Source of the DNA: Coenobita brevimanus
Lineage: Eukaryota > Arthropoda > Malacostraca > Decapoda > Coenobitidae
Assembly (NCBI GenBank): GCA_032717465.1
Contig: CM064732.1
Span: 30,706,138 to 30,770,137, forward strand
Direction of reading: 5' to 3'
DNA length: 64,000 nt
Below are positions 1 through 10,762 of the stretch, piece after piece. The notes beneath the pieces are model-generated. The model was not told the origin of the DNA, did not search any database, and saw nothing but the letters and a program-made list of their open reading frames with translations. Position numbers and translations under genes: made by a program. Numbering within the stretch: position 1 is the first letter of the stretch; the number at the start of each line of letters is the position of its first letter.

Positions 1-1246
1 TTATTTTAATTCATAATAATCCTTTGTGCAAGCTAAGAGTTGGCGTAAGTAAGAGCATGGAATAGCATTAGTGTTATTAACGACCTCTTTCAAGGTAAAG
101 ATTATTTTAATTGTCAGGGGGTAAGGACACTTTCAGAGGCCAACAGTACTGCTAATTCAGCATCCATGAGTAATTATCTCTCGCTGTGGTCTGTTTGTAG
201 AGGAGATTTACAAATCTCACGTTTTCTGAGATTGGCGACATAGGCCAGAGTAAATCAAAAATTTAATACTTTAATTTCACAAGTCGATAGACCTTGTGCC
301 ACTGGCGACTTTCCTTCTTCTCATGATAAATGGAGATTAGATTCCATCCTCCCCGTGACATCATCATAATCATCATCAATATTAACATCATGATAATTGT
401 CATTAACATTAGCATCATTATCATTCATTGACTTTTCAGCACGCACGACAATCTCTAGTTTATATTTATTACCACAGGACGATTTAATCCATCTTATGTG
501 AAGTTTTCATATTGAAGAGGTTAAGAGACTGTAATCTTTAAAGACGATGGGTCTCTAATATGTCTAACAAAATCGTCTGATGGTACAGTTGCCTCCCAAA
601 GCCCCTTTCCCCCAAATAATAGCTCCCGTCAAATATGGCAATATCGCATTTGTAGCTTAAATGAGTATTAGTGAATGACACCCCGCATTCGATTTCCTTG
701 TTTTCTCTTCATTTGTCTCTTGCCTCACAGATTTATCAGCGCATCCTGTACATACATTTCTAGTAAATTATCCCTTGACACGTATCCCATATGATATTAT
801 AATTGTTTTAACGTCTCCTGTCGAGTGCTTTCTGATGTCTCATGGATCATTTACCTATTGTCGTATTGGAAAGGGCGAATAGTGATTCGAACTACATACT
901 ACATTCCTCTGAAGCGATAACTTTCCAGTAGTCTTTGGTCAATATATTCTTACTCATCCAATGTTATTTATTCCTCTTCCATGTTATATTGCTTTGGTTT
1001 ATATATTATTAACTTATGCTTGTCATCACGTTTCCATTTGTTTTACGATTCATAAAGGTTTTCGAACTGTCCCATAGCAAGATCCATGAGACAGACTTAT
1101 GACTCCAGATTTAAAATAAGGTGTGGTGAGGGAGGCTGATGTATGATAACAATATCTGCGACAACGTTCATGATATGTTTCTGTTATGCTTGTACATGCA
1201 TTTATAATCTATTGGTATTTCGTACTAAAATATACGTTTTGTATTA

Positions 1247-1248
<2 letters not shown>
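1..1248. other. AT-rich DNA without a recognisable gene
   Basis: No reading frame with a recognisable domain was seen on either strand. A degenerate CAT/ATC trinucleotide patch lies at about 361-430. I see nothing else that can be supported. Confidence 0.6.

Positions 1249-1313
<65 letters not shown>
1249..1313. repeat. (AT)n microsatellite
   Basis: An uninterrupted AT dinucleotide array of about 65 bp. The Ile-Tyr repeat peptide read through it is not a gene. The following 470 bp, up to the next array, shows no supported feature. Confidence 0.95.
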
Positions 1314-1316
<3 letters not shown>

Positions 1317-1784
1317 TAATGTTACTGTTGTCTCTGGTGATGTGTTAATTACTCCCATATGTATTTACCATTATGATGTCTGGCATACACACCCACAACT
1401 CACGTTTGTTGTCATAGTGTTCATACATAGATAAGTATTTACGCTACTACTGCGACGGTGCCAGCAAGTACTTCTGCGATGGTGCCACATCTTGGCAGGA
1501 GGTAAAGCATGGGAAAGGAACTAGGAGGCAACTGTACCAAGAACAAAACATATTATACGTCATGCTACTGAAAGGGTCAGTGGATACTGTTAACAGTCCC
1601 TGCATTACTATGTTTTCCATGCCCAAAATCATGTAGCCTGGCAGTAGCAGTAGTGCAATATAAATAAAACACAAAAACTTCATCAAAATTAAAACGATAA
1701 TGGAGATTAATGTGGGTCATTGATTATTTTCATATGACATAATCCCAAAGGTGTAAAAATTGTCTGCATGCACCAAGAAACGAA

Positions 1785-1876
<92 letters not shown>
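1785..1876. repeat. (CA)n microsatellite
   Basis: About 92 bp of CA repeat, followed by a short CTAT tetranucleotide run ending near 1910. Confidence 0.95.
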
Positions 1877-1881
<5 letters not shown>

Positions 1882-1904
1882 TCTATCTGTCTCTATCTAT
1901 CTAT

Positions 1905-2600
1905 CTATAGGGTAAACTCTCAATTATCTGTTGTTGCAATATCCGGCCCAACGCAACATCTGGTGCTTTGGGCTCGGCTTTATTAAGCCAATATCCGGCA
2001 AAATTATGCAACATTTGGCTCCAAAATGGGAAGTAACCAATGGTTCTGTGCAATATTGGGATGCGAGGCATAGGAGCTACTCGTATGTGGTAGCTAACCG
2101 GCGCACGAGAAAACCCCGCAACTGCCAGCCAATGCAAACACCCACAACATGCCAACCAATCAAAATTCGTTGGAGGAGCAGTCCCCCCTTCCCCGGCACC
2201 GTCAGCACTCCGAGCCTACACTCTGTGTCTCTCATGGATCTCGTTCATTGAAGAAGTATCTATGCACTCTGATCTTGTGACCATGCTGTGGCAAAGCCCT
2301 GGTGCTAAGACTTATTCCTTGATCTCCCATGCCTTGTTTGTTGTTGTTGCAATACTTGTGGCCTCAGTGCTTCGTGTCCTAGTGCTCAGTTGTGATTCTG
2401 AAATTACTGTAAACGTAATTATTTCCACTAGACCACACAGGATTAAATGTACAGAACTGTACTGCATTGGTGCCAACACTTGAGTGCATAGTACACCATG
2501 TACTGTATTACTCTACTGTTACAGTACTGTATTGTATTTTGTTGAATTTTCATCTTTTACTCATGCGAAAGTTTTTAGGAATGAGTCGAGAAAAGCAAGA
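1905..2600 (+). mobile_element. candidate pogo/Tigger-type DNA transposon fragment
   Basis: The left edge, right after TA, reads GGGTAAACTCTCAATTATC. This is close to the inverse of the right edge of the segment ending at 7979. The stretch around 2510-2590 (a TACTGTATT-rich run, then CATCTTTTACTCATG) recurs at about 7750-7825 in the same orientation, so the two regions belong to one repeat family. The terminal motif resembles pogo/Tigger inverted repeats, which is inference. No transposase was recognised. The right end is cut where the RTE-like LINE tail begins at about 2608. Confidence 0.35.
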
Positions 2601-2607
2601 CGAATAA

Positions 2608-2638
2608 ATCATCATCATTATCATCATCATCATCATCC
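2608..2638 (-). repeat. (ATC)n tail of RTE-like copy 1
   Basis: An imperfect ATC array (GAT on the minus strand), placed exactly at the 3' end of the LINE. Confidence 0.75.
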
Positions 2639-2867
2639 GGACCTTCTTTCCCATCCTAGGGCAGGGTGAGGAGTAGCAACGTCCAGACAGCCCAAAGTTA
2701 CCCAAAACAATGGGCCATGCTTCCATTTGCTCATCATTCAAGCCCCTAGAATCCTGGCTTTATCGGATGCCCCCAAAACATTCACCACGTTCTGTAGCTT
2801 CACATAAACATATCCGATAGAGTCAATCCGGATCCTGCCATGTTATAAAGGGGTGCCAAATCCCTGA

Positions 2868-5836
2868 TCATGCACTTCTCATAACATTCATCCAGCCAGG
2901 TCGATCTCTTGTCAGTTCCCTAGCCTTACCGACTTCCAAAACTTTCTTCCTCACACACTCATCCACCACATCCCTCCACCTTCTCCTTGTCCTACCTCGC
3001 TTCCTCCCTCCTTCAAATTCGCTCAGATATACCTTTTTCACCGCGGTATTGTTATCCATTCTATCCACATGACCATACCATCTCAGCACACTGTGATTCT
3101 AGTGTCCGCATACTTCTTCACATCTTTCACGAATCACATTATTTCGTATCCTGTCCACCCTCTGTACTCCATATACATTCCTCAGCAGTCCCATCTCCAC
3201 TGCTCTTACTCTTGACTTTTCATTCACGCAACACCATTGTCTCACATCCGTAAGGTAAAGTTGGCACTAACACTCCTTCATGTAAGCCTCGTGCAGCTGC
3301 AAGACTCAAGCCTCTGTTTCTTATCAAGGCCTTTATTGCACCAGCTGCTTTTCTTCCTTGTGTCACTCTACTTCCCACTTGTTTTGCACATTTGCCTCTC
3401 TTTTCTATCACTGTACCCAGGGATTTGAACTCTCACCATTTCCAGTCTCTCTCCATTCACTGTAACATCTCATTGGGAGTCACGTTCTCTCTCAGTATCC
3501 ATCACTTTACTCTTTTCTACATTTACTCTTAAGGCACGACGCTCTCAGACATCAGCAAAACACTGTACTAGCCTACCAAGTTCTTGTCCGGTGTTTGCAA
3601 CCAGTACTGCATCATCGGCATACAACAAATTTGAGATATTCCATCCATCACCATTCATTACCAACACCATCCCCTCTCCATTACTCGTGTTTTTACTTCT
3701 CTCATCACCCCATCCATATATATATTGAACAACCATGGGGACATTACATAACCTTGTCGCATGCCTACACTGATCATGAACCATTCACTTATATGCCCAT
3801 TAACCCTTACACAAGCTTCACTACCATCATAAAAACTCTTCATGGCACCTAGCAGCTTACCATCTACACCGTACATGCGCAAAACTTTCCACAATCCTTC
3901 CCTGTCCACTTTGTCATGTGCTTTTTCCAGATCCATGAATGCCATAAACATCTTATGGTCCTTCTCACAAGCCTTCTCTGCTATTTGTCTCACTGCAAAT
4001 ATTTGATCCACATAACCTCTGCCACTCCTAAAGCCACCTTGTTCGTCACTCACTAGGACTTCTGACATCTCTCTTACTTTCTCTGTAATAATTCTTCCAT
4101 ACACCTTCCCTACCACACTCAGTAAACTTATGCCACGATAATTCTTGCACTCACTTTGCTCACCTTTATTTTTGTACAGGGGTACAAACATGTTTTTTTT
4201 TCCACTGTGCTGGCACAGTTTCACTCATCCACGCCTTCTTACATATCTCCAACAAGCACTTCATTCCACTCTCTCCACTACACTTAATCATCTCTGCATA
4301 CACCTCATCAACCCCAGCTGCTTTCCCATTTTTCATCTGCTTCACTACGCTCTTCACCTGTGCGACTATCACGTCTCCTGGCACAGCCTTCCTTCTCTGC
4401 ACACCCCCAAAACCAATCATTTTTACAGCTGCTCTGCTCTCTCTATTCTCATTCATCAGGCTTTCAAAATATTCTTTCCATCTGGTCCTTACTTCATCCC
4501 CATGGGTTAATAATCTACCACCTACATCCTTCACGCCATCACATTTCTTTCCATTTTCACTTCTACATTTCCGCACCTCGTTCCAGAATAACTTCCTATT
4601 TTCAGAATAGTTTGCATTTTTTTTCTTCCTAGACCATCACTTACCTCCTTCTTTTTTTCCTCTTCACTAGTCTCTTTACTTCTTGCTCTCAATGTGTTCA
4701 GTTCTTATTTCAACTGAACCCCTGTCCTGTAATCACTTTAGCCACTTCTTCCTATTTTCCTCCACTGCTTTCTTAACCTCATCATCTCACCATACTAAAC
4801 CTTTCTTCTTTGTTGTTACTCTTATCTCACCACACACCACTTTAGCGTTCCTAACTAAGCAATCCCTATTTGCATTCCACAGGTTGTCCAGATCTATTTA
4901 ATTCTAATTCACTGATTTTAACTCCTCCCCTACTTTGGTCCTGTAATCATCTGCCATTTCTTTGATCCTCAGCTTCTCAAATTTCAGTCTTTCTCTCTGA
5001 CTGCTCCTCTCTCTCCTGATCCACCTCACTCCTTTCAGCTTGGTTTTGCATACCACAATCATATGATCTGACAGACCTCCACATCGTTCTCTCATGCCCC
5101 TCGTATCAGCAGCCATTCCCAGCATCGACCTCTCTACAAGCACGTAATCAATCAGGGTTCTTTCAATACGATCCCTGTTCCCTCTATACAATGTATATTT
5201 ATGTGCATCTTTGTGTTTGAAGTACGAGTAACAAATGCACAACTTCTTCCCCTGACACATGTCCTGTAGTTGCTTTCCATTATCATTTTCTTCTGGTACT
5301 CCATTACAACCCATTATGTTATCCTCAGGACCAGTGCCTACTCTTCCATTCATATCACCCATTCACTTTATAGCTCCTGGGCATTTCTCCCACTACTTCA
5401 CATAGCTCATCCCAAAACCTGTCTTTCTCACTCCTGTCCTCACACTGTGCATATGCTCGATCACCGCCACTTTCAGCTTCTCAGACTTGAACTTGACATT
5501 CATACACCTCGAGCTGACACATTTGTAGTCTCTCCTTCCACCCTGCCACATCTCATTCATCAACAAAGGAACTCCTTCCTTCCATCTTCCTCGCCCATTC
5601 ACGCCCGAGCTTACAAATTTCACACCCTTCCACTCCTCCACTTCACAGCCTTTCATCTTCGCTTCACACAATACCATCACGGCATATCTCGCACTCATGA
5701 ACGCATTTACCACTTCCATCCTCTTGCTCTCCTCATTCACACCTTTCACATTCCACATGGCCACGCGAATCTGCCCATTTGGTTGGGGCCCTGTGCAGGT
5801 ATTGGTCCCTCCGAGGCTTTCTGAAACGACTGCCAT
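2868..5836 (-). pseudogene. endonuclease-reverse transcriptase of RTE-like LINE, frameshifted
   Basis: The intact protein would nick target DNA and copy the element RNA by target-primed reverse transcription. Blocks follow in order from high to low coordinates. The endonuclease N-terminus with WNVKG is near 5790, the endonuclease core with GDMNGRVG and SDHMIV is at 5362-4904, and the RT fingers are at 4576-4166. RT motif A, as FMDLEKAHDKVD, is at about 3930, the MSPWLFNIYMDG block is near 3720, and YADD is near 3610. The RWYGHVDRMD tail is at 3089-2868. The blocks lie in different frames with intervening stops, so it cannot be translated. I suggest a start near 5836 because the next Met upstream lies in the shared leader. 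It is a different subfamily from the copies at 8054 and 54345. Confidence 0.85.
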
Positions 5837-6112
5837 GATTAAGTGATTTTGGATAAGGGAATCTGGGGGACACTTAATCCTGCCAAAAACCCAGGATATA
5901 TGGTTACCTAGCATATTAAATGGTTTCCTGGGTACAGGAAACCATTTGGCTTGTCACTCAGTGTAATCATATGGCATCTCGACCTTGAGAAAAAAGGCAT
6001 GCTCTTCATCAGCACGTGTGTGGTACCCGTACGGTTTTCTGTCTAACCAACCGACTCTACCAACGAGCTTGCAGTATCTTACGGTATGTTGGCATGTCCA
6101 TTCTGTTAATGT

Positions 6113-6143
6113 TATGAACATACACACTTTCATGCACACGTAC

Positions 6144-6193
<50 letters not shown>

Positions 6194-6506
6194 TATTTTA
6201 TTTTTTGTATTTTTATTTTTTATTTTTTTATTTTTTTTATTTTTAACCTTATATGACTTATAATAAAAAAATACCTAATGTAAATACCCTAAAACTAACC
6301 ACCTAACAGACAAATCGCTAATTTAGTATAGGTTAGCGATTTGTCTGTTAGGTGGTTAGTTTTAGGGTATTTAGATTAGGTATTTTTTATTTATAAGTCA
6401 TATAAGGTTAAAAATAAAAAATTAAAAAAAAATAAAAATACAGAAAAAAAATAAAAATTATTATATACTGTATATGTACGTGTGCATGAAAGTGTGTATG
6501 TTCATA
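6113..6506. repeat. long inverted repeat (foldback / MITE-like)
   Basis: The arms run from about 6113 to 6321 and from about 6333 to 6506, with a spacer of about 11 bp. The outer 31 bp (TATGAACATACACACTTTCA and onward) match exactly on the opposite strand. The inner stem around the loop (AACCACCTAACAGACAAATC...) also matches. The left arm is longer because its TA tract is longer. There is no reading frame of note. It could be a foldback element, or a palindrome made by inverted duplication. Confidence 0.85.
6143..6190. repeat. (TA)n microsatellite inside the foldback left arm
   Basis: A TA array within the left arm. The right arm carries only a short counterpart, so the array expanded after the palindrome formed, or the right one shrank. 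Confidence 0.85.
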
Positions 6507-6593
6507 TGCATGGATGTGTGTATGTATGTATATATATATGTTCGTAAATATATGTATATATGTGTCAATGTATATACATATATATATTTTTGC

Positions 6594-6660
6594 CTTAATG
6601 ACCAGGGGCTCCGGCCCCAATGGTCGATAGGCAAAAAAAAAAAAAAAAAAAAAAAAAAAG
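6594..6660 (+). repeat. GC-rich hairpin followed by an A tract
   Basis: GACCAGGGGC and GCCCCAATGGTC form a near-perfect hairpin at about 6600-6625. It is followed directly by about 28 A residues. This could be the 3' end of a short retroelement, though no body was identified. Confidence 0.5.
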
Positions 6661-6671
6661 TTAATGTTACT

Positions 6672-6882
6672 TATAAAAACATGGAAAGATAAAGTAAAGA
6701 AATTTTGAGCATTTATTGGTGAACTGATGATTTGGAAAGTAGTGTTGAACAGAAGAATTATCATGTCTCCCTCTCTCACAGTTATGCAAACGACCGCGGC
6801 CCACCAATTTATTCCTTACCTGACTGCCGTTACTCCACCTCTCACTCGCCACTCAGCTGTTTTGCAGATAATACAGTAAGTA
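6672..6882 (+). repeat. dispersed 200 bp repeat, copy A
   Basis: It aligns by eye along its length with 7004-7214 (same orientation) and partly with 7340-7490 (inverted). Shared blocks include TTTATTGGTGAACTGATGAT, TCACAGTTATGCA and GCAGCTGTTTTGCAGATAATACAG-like ends. It has no coding capacity. Confidence 0.75.
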
Positions 6883-6989
6883 CAAGTGGGGTTGGTGGAG
6901 GATTGGTGCCCCTCCCTGTAAAACAATTAACTCTAAGCCCTTGACCACCCCGTTTGGGATACATGGCGTCTGGCAATGGATGGATGGAC
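6883..6989 (+). mobile_element. 3' fragment of the short non-autonomous LINE-derived element
   Basis: It starts at AAGTGGGGTTGGTGGAGGAT and runs through CCCCTCCCTGTAAAAC to CACCCCGTTTGGGAT and GGCGTCTGGCAAT, ending in a (TGGA)n tail. The same order of blocks is seen at 25661-26018 (minus) and 32664-33018 (plus). It is 5'-truncated and sits between copies A and B of the 200 bp repeat. Confidence 0.75.
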
Positions 6990-7003
6990 GTATTAACTGC
7001 ATG

Positions 7004-7214
7004 GAAAAATAAACTAAAGAAATACATCTTGGCCATTTATTGGTAAACTGATGATTAGGAAAGGTGAGTTGTACAGTAAAATTATCACGACTTCCCTGCT
7101 CACAGTTATGCATAGGGCCACGGCCTGCCTATTTCTTCGTTGCTTGGCTGCTGTACTCCACCCCCTTACTCGCCACGCAGCTGCTTTGCAGGTAATACAG
7201 TAAGTACGTTCGAA
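7004..7214 (+). repeat. dispersed 200 bp repeat, copy B
   Basis: The second direct copy of the 6672-6882 repeat, diverged by substitutions and small indels. Both end in CAG-TAATACAGTAAGTAC-like sequence. Confidence 0.75.
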
Positions 7215-7339
7215 TTGAAAGCACAGTAATTTTATCCAGCAAAGCAAACTTTCATTTCTGTCAGCTAGATTTTATCTTCCCTGCCAGTGCAAATGCATTC
7301 TAAGATGATGTTACTATCATCTTAAATCGCGTTTGAGGA

Positions 7340-7490
7340 ATAAATTGGTGGGCCACGGTCACACGCAACTGAGCAAGGGAGTCATGGTAAATTTACTGTA
7401 CAGTACAACACTTCTTTCCTGATCACTAGTTCACCAATAAATGCTCAAAATTTATATCTTGAGTTTATTTTTCCTTGTTTTATGAATAAA
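7340..7490 (-). repeat. dispersed 200 bp repeat, copy C (inverted)
   Basis: The reverse complement reads TTTTGAGCATTTATTGGTGA and GTGGCCCACCAATTTATTCC, matching copy A. It gives a third, inverted copy within 1 kb. Confidence 0.75.
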
Positions 7491-7979
7491 ATAATGTTTA
7501 TCAAAATGAATTTACTGTGTGTATTGTGCACTCCTGCAAGATGCTGCGGTTATGTGTGTTACGTCTACAGGGTGTGTTTAAAAGGAGGTTATGTATGAAA
7601 TGGAATTATTTGTGTGGCCCTGGATACGAGTGGTATTGTATATACTGCAGCAATATAGCCTATACAGTATAGAAGAGTATAAATCAGATGTATGGGAAAA
7701 ATAAGTAACTGGAATGGTATTTTCCCCAAGCTTCCCAGTTAACTGTGATTGTACTGTACATTATTACTGTACTGAATCAGTATTGTATTTTATGCTTAGC
7801 TTTCATCTTTTACTCATGGGAAAGTGTTTAGGATATAAGGTAGAGACGGAAAGTAACACAATATCCCACTCGATGCTGAATGTTGAGCCATTGGGGAGGG
7901 AGGGATACAATGAAATATCCGGCATTTTGCATTAAGCTGCGTAGGGCATGGCTGAATTATAATGGATAATTGAGAGTTC
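7491..7979 (+). mobile_element. candidate pogo/Tigger-type right-end fragment
   Basis: It ends in GGATAATTGAGAGTTCCCTG just before a TA array, the inverse of the edge at 1910. The block near 7750-7825 matches 2510-2590. No transposase is visible. Confidence 0.35.
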
Positions 7980-7981
7980 CC

Positions 7982-7984
<3 letters not shown>

Positions 7985-8053
<69 letters not shown>
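7985..8053. repeat. (TA)n microsatellite
   Basis: About 69 bp of pure TA repeat, directly before the truncated 5' edge of the next LINE. Confidence 0.95.
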
Positions 8054-8056
<3 letters not shown>

Positions 8057-9707
8057 TACTGAGGAGATGGAAAGAGCACTTTGAGGATTTGTTGAATGTG
8101 GAGAGTGAGAACAGTGCGAGTATAAGTGGTTGGGGAATGGCTGGGAGAAGAAGAGATGAGAGGAGGGAGGAAGAGATCAGTAGGGAGGAAGTAGTGGAAG
8201 CGATGAAGAATATTAAGTTGGGAAAGGCCCCAGGAATTGATGGAGTGTGTGGTGAAATGCTTAGGTATGGGGGTGAGATTGTTGTGGAGTGGATATGGAA
8301 GTTGTGTAGATTGGCTTGGGAAGAGGGAAGGGTTCCAGAGGACTGGAAATCAGGTATAATTGTTCCTTTATACAAAGGAAAAGGAGAGAGAGAAGTATGT
8401 GGTAACCATAGGGGTATTTGCCTACTTAGTGTGACTGGTAAAATATATGGTAGAATACTCACTGATAGGGTTAGGCATATGACAGAGGAGCTAGTTGGAG
8501 AAGAACAAGGGGGATTTAGGAAGGGAAAAGTGTATGTAGATCAGATATTTGTTCTAAGATGTTTAGTGGAGAAGTATCCAGAGAAGGGAAGGAAAGTGTA
8601 TGCTGCCTTCATGGACTTGGAGAAAGCTTATGACAGAATAGATAGGCAAGGTATGTGGAAGGTATTAAGAATATATGGAGTGGAGGGGAAATTGTTGAGT
8701 GCTGTGAAGAGTATGTACGAGGGAGCTAGGGCTACGGTGCAAATGGATGGTGAGCTGAGTGAGTTCTTTGATCTCAATGTGGGACTGAAACAGGGTTGTG
8801 TGATGTCTCCATGGCTGTTTAATATATACATGGATGGGGTTGTAAAGGAGGTGCAGGGTAGGGCAGTGGATGTGGGGGTGGCTCTAATGAATGAGGGTGA
8901 GATTTGGAAGCTTCCGGTGTTGCTGTTTGCTGATGATACAGTGCTGTTGAGTGAAGATGAATGGGAGTTGCAAGGTTTGGTGAATGAATTTGGGACAGTG
9001 TGTAGGAGGAGGAATCTGAAAGTTAATGTAAACAAAAGTAAAGTTATGGTGTTTGAGAGGAATGAAGTCACAGAGTGTGCAGTGAGGTTGGATGGTGAGA
9101 ATATGGAGAATGTGAGTGCATTCAAGTACTTGGGTAGTGTGATGAGTAAGGATGGAAATTTGGGGGATGAAGTGCGTGAAAGGGTACAGCAGGGAAGGAA
9201 GGTTGTTACACTGAGAGCAGTGATGAGAAATTGGGAGGTGAGTATGGAAGTTAAGAAGTCACTGCATGATAGTATTGTGATCCCTACCCTGACGTATGGA
9301 AGCGAGGCATGGACCTTACAAGAGGGGAACAAGTCAAGAGTGAGAGCAATGGAAATGAGTTACTTGAGAGGAGCATGTGGAGTGACGTGGAGGGACAGGT
9401 TGACGAATGAAAAAGTGAAGGAACGCTGTGGGGTGGATGTGGATGTGGTTGAGAAGATTAGGAGAAATACACTGAGGTGGTTTGGACATGTGGAGAGAAT
9501 GGAGAATGAAAGACTGACTAAGAGGGTGTATGTGGGTGAGGTGGGGGGAGAGGGAGAAGTAGACCGAGGATGAGGTGGAGGGATGGAGTTGAGAGTTATA
9601 TGGGGGACGGGGGGTGAGTTGGGGGGAGGGTAGTCAATTGGTGGGTGACAGAGCGACTTGGAGGCGTTTTGTCTGCGGCCACCCCTTGCGGGATTAGGGC
9701 GTCGGGC

Positions 9708-9712
<5 letters not shown>
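8054..9712 (+). mobile_element. RTE-like LINE, copy 2 (5'-truncated)
   Basis: It holds only the RT and C-terminal part. The endonuclease is missing because the copy begins inside the RT N-terminal region, at a TA array. It ends 15 bp after the stop codon at another TA array. The last bases, GGCCACCCCTTGCGGGATTA then GGCGTCGGGCTAT, match the 3' end of copy 5 at 54360-54400, so this subfamily has almost no 3' UTR. Confidence 0.85.
8056..9697 (+). pseudogene. reverse transcriptase of RTE-like LINE, nearly intact but frameshifted at the end
   Basis: An open frame of about 500 codons reaches 9573. It contains GIDGVCGEML, the WKSGIIVPLYKGKGE block, motif A as AFMDLEKAYDRID, motif B region LKQGCVMSPWLFNIYMDG, motif C as LLFADDTVLL, the TYGSEAWTL block and the tail RWFGHVERM. 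At about 9560 a frame change appears: the RGRPRMRW-like continuation and the CGHPLRD C-terminus lie in another frame and stop at 9697. RT motifs are intact, but the endonuclease is absent, so the copy should not be autonomous. It is the same subfamily as 54372-57389. Confidence 0.88.

Positions 9713-9778
<66 letters not shown>
9713..9778. repeat. (TA)n microsatellite
   Basis: About 66 bp of TA between the LINE 3' end and the following SINE. Confidence 0.95.
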
Positions 9779-9780
<2 letters not shown>

Positions 9781-9794
9781 TCACCAGCCTTTTG

Positions 9795-10123
9795 AGTGTC
9801 CGCTGCAGGACCGGCCTATCCCTACCGAAATAGGGACGATACAGCCAATGGATCTCTACCAAGTGGGTTAGGCTGTCTAGTAGAGGGTGAGAAGTGCTTG
9901 TAAGTGTAATTGTTGTGTTGGAGTGGCTTTGGATGTATGTGTAGTCTGTCGCCCACGCAAGGCGACTGGATGAAAGCATACTTTATAGTATGCGACACTT
10001 GTTCAACCACAGCACCGCCAAGGCAGTACGTGGCCAGAAGAACGCTCCCAAAGTTTATTACCCTGGCGGGGCGCGAACCCTCGTTCTTCAGTGTACGAAA
10101 ACGCACACTTTACCACAGAGGCT

Positions 10124-10126
<3 letters not shown>
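9795..10126 (-). mobile_element. tRNA-derived SINE, family 1, copy 1
   Basis: On the minus strand the head begins TGGAGCCTCTGTGGTA, with an A-box-like segment near 10105-10117 and a B-box-like GGGTTCGCGCCCC near 10066-10080. The body contains GTCGCATACTAT and CCAAAGCCACTCCAACAC and ends with AGACAGCCTAACCCAC. The same order is seen on the plus strand at 24111-24440. RNA polymerase III transcription and LINE-dependent mobility are family knowledge. Bases 9779-9794 and the CCGGTCCTGCAGCGGACA stretch may be extra tail sequence. Confidence 0.85.
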
Positions 10127-10201
<75 letters not shown>

Positions 10202-10235
10202 TATATATACTTATCTATCTATCTATATACGAACA
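10126..10235. repeat. (TA)n / (CTAT)n compound microsatellite
   Basis: A TA array with a few interruptions, ending in CTAT repeats. It directly abuts the 5' end of the SINE. Confidence 0.9.
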
Positions 10236-10762
10236 CTGATGGTTAGTCTGTCACTCCAACAAAGAATTGTTACCTCCACCAACGATGTTGGACGTAAGTT
10301 ACGTATTTACCTGTGTTTATGTCTGTGAACAAAATAACTTTAAAAGTTTGGTCGGATTTTAGTAACAGCTGGCGGATAGGTAGGCAGTTTGTCAAGAAAG
10401 AGTTGATAGTATTCTGAGGTGGATTCTTATCAAGATTCCAATGCAAGGATAAATGATTGTATTGGCGTTAGAACGTATTCGCTATCTGTATGTGGGACCG
10501 TTAAAGTGTTTCGTCTGATAGACAAGCAAAAGTAAGGAGTAAATTGCTCGTGTAAATGTTATTGTTGGCTGAGGTATCCGTTCTCTGAATGCCTTCTTCT
10601 TTTTTTTTTTTTTCTTTTTTTTTTTTTTGATAGTGTTGTTATCAACATACCTTTCTCATCTTTTCAGCTTAAGGGAAGACTTTTAAAAGTTGGAAGGCTT
10701 CTGTTGACTAATACAGCCTCGTGGCAGTCTAACCAATCCATGCAGCCCAAGAACATTTTTAC
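10236..10762. other. unassigned DNA with T tracts
   Basis: No gene was recognised. T tracts are present at about 10592-10628. Confidence 0.5.

Larger units (their letters stand above)
2608..5990 (-). mobile_element. RTE-like non-LTR retrotransposon, copy 1 (decayed)
   Basis: The minus strand reads a 5' leader (about 5840-5990), an AP-endonuclease domain, reverse transcriptase, a C-terminal RWxGHVxRM-type tail, about 230 bp of 3' UTR, and a terminal GAT/ATC trinucleotide array at 2608-2638. Short tandem-repeat tails instead of poly(A) are typical of the RTE clade, as are the endonuclease and tail motifs. The leader (about 5860-5965) contains a GGTTTCCTG...CAGGAAACC hairpin that is shared with the short elements at 25661-26018, 31148-31420 and 32664-33018. 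Confidence 0.8.
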
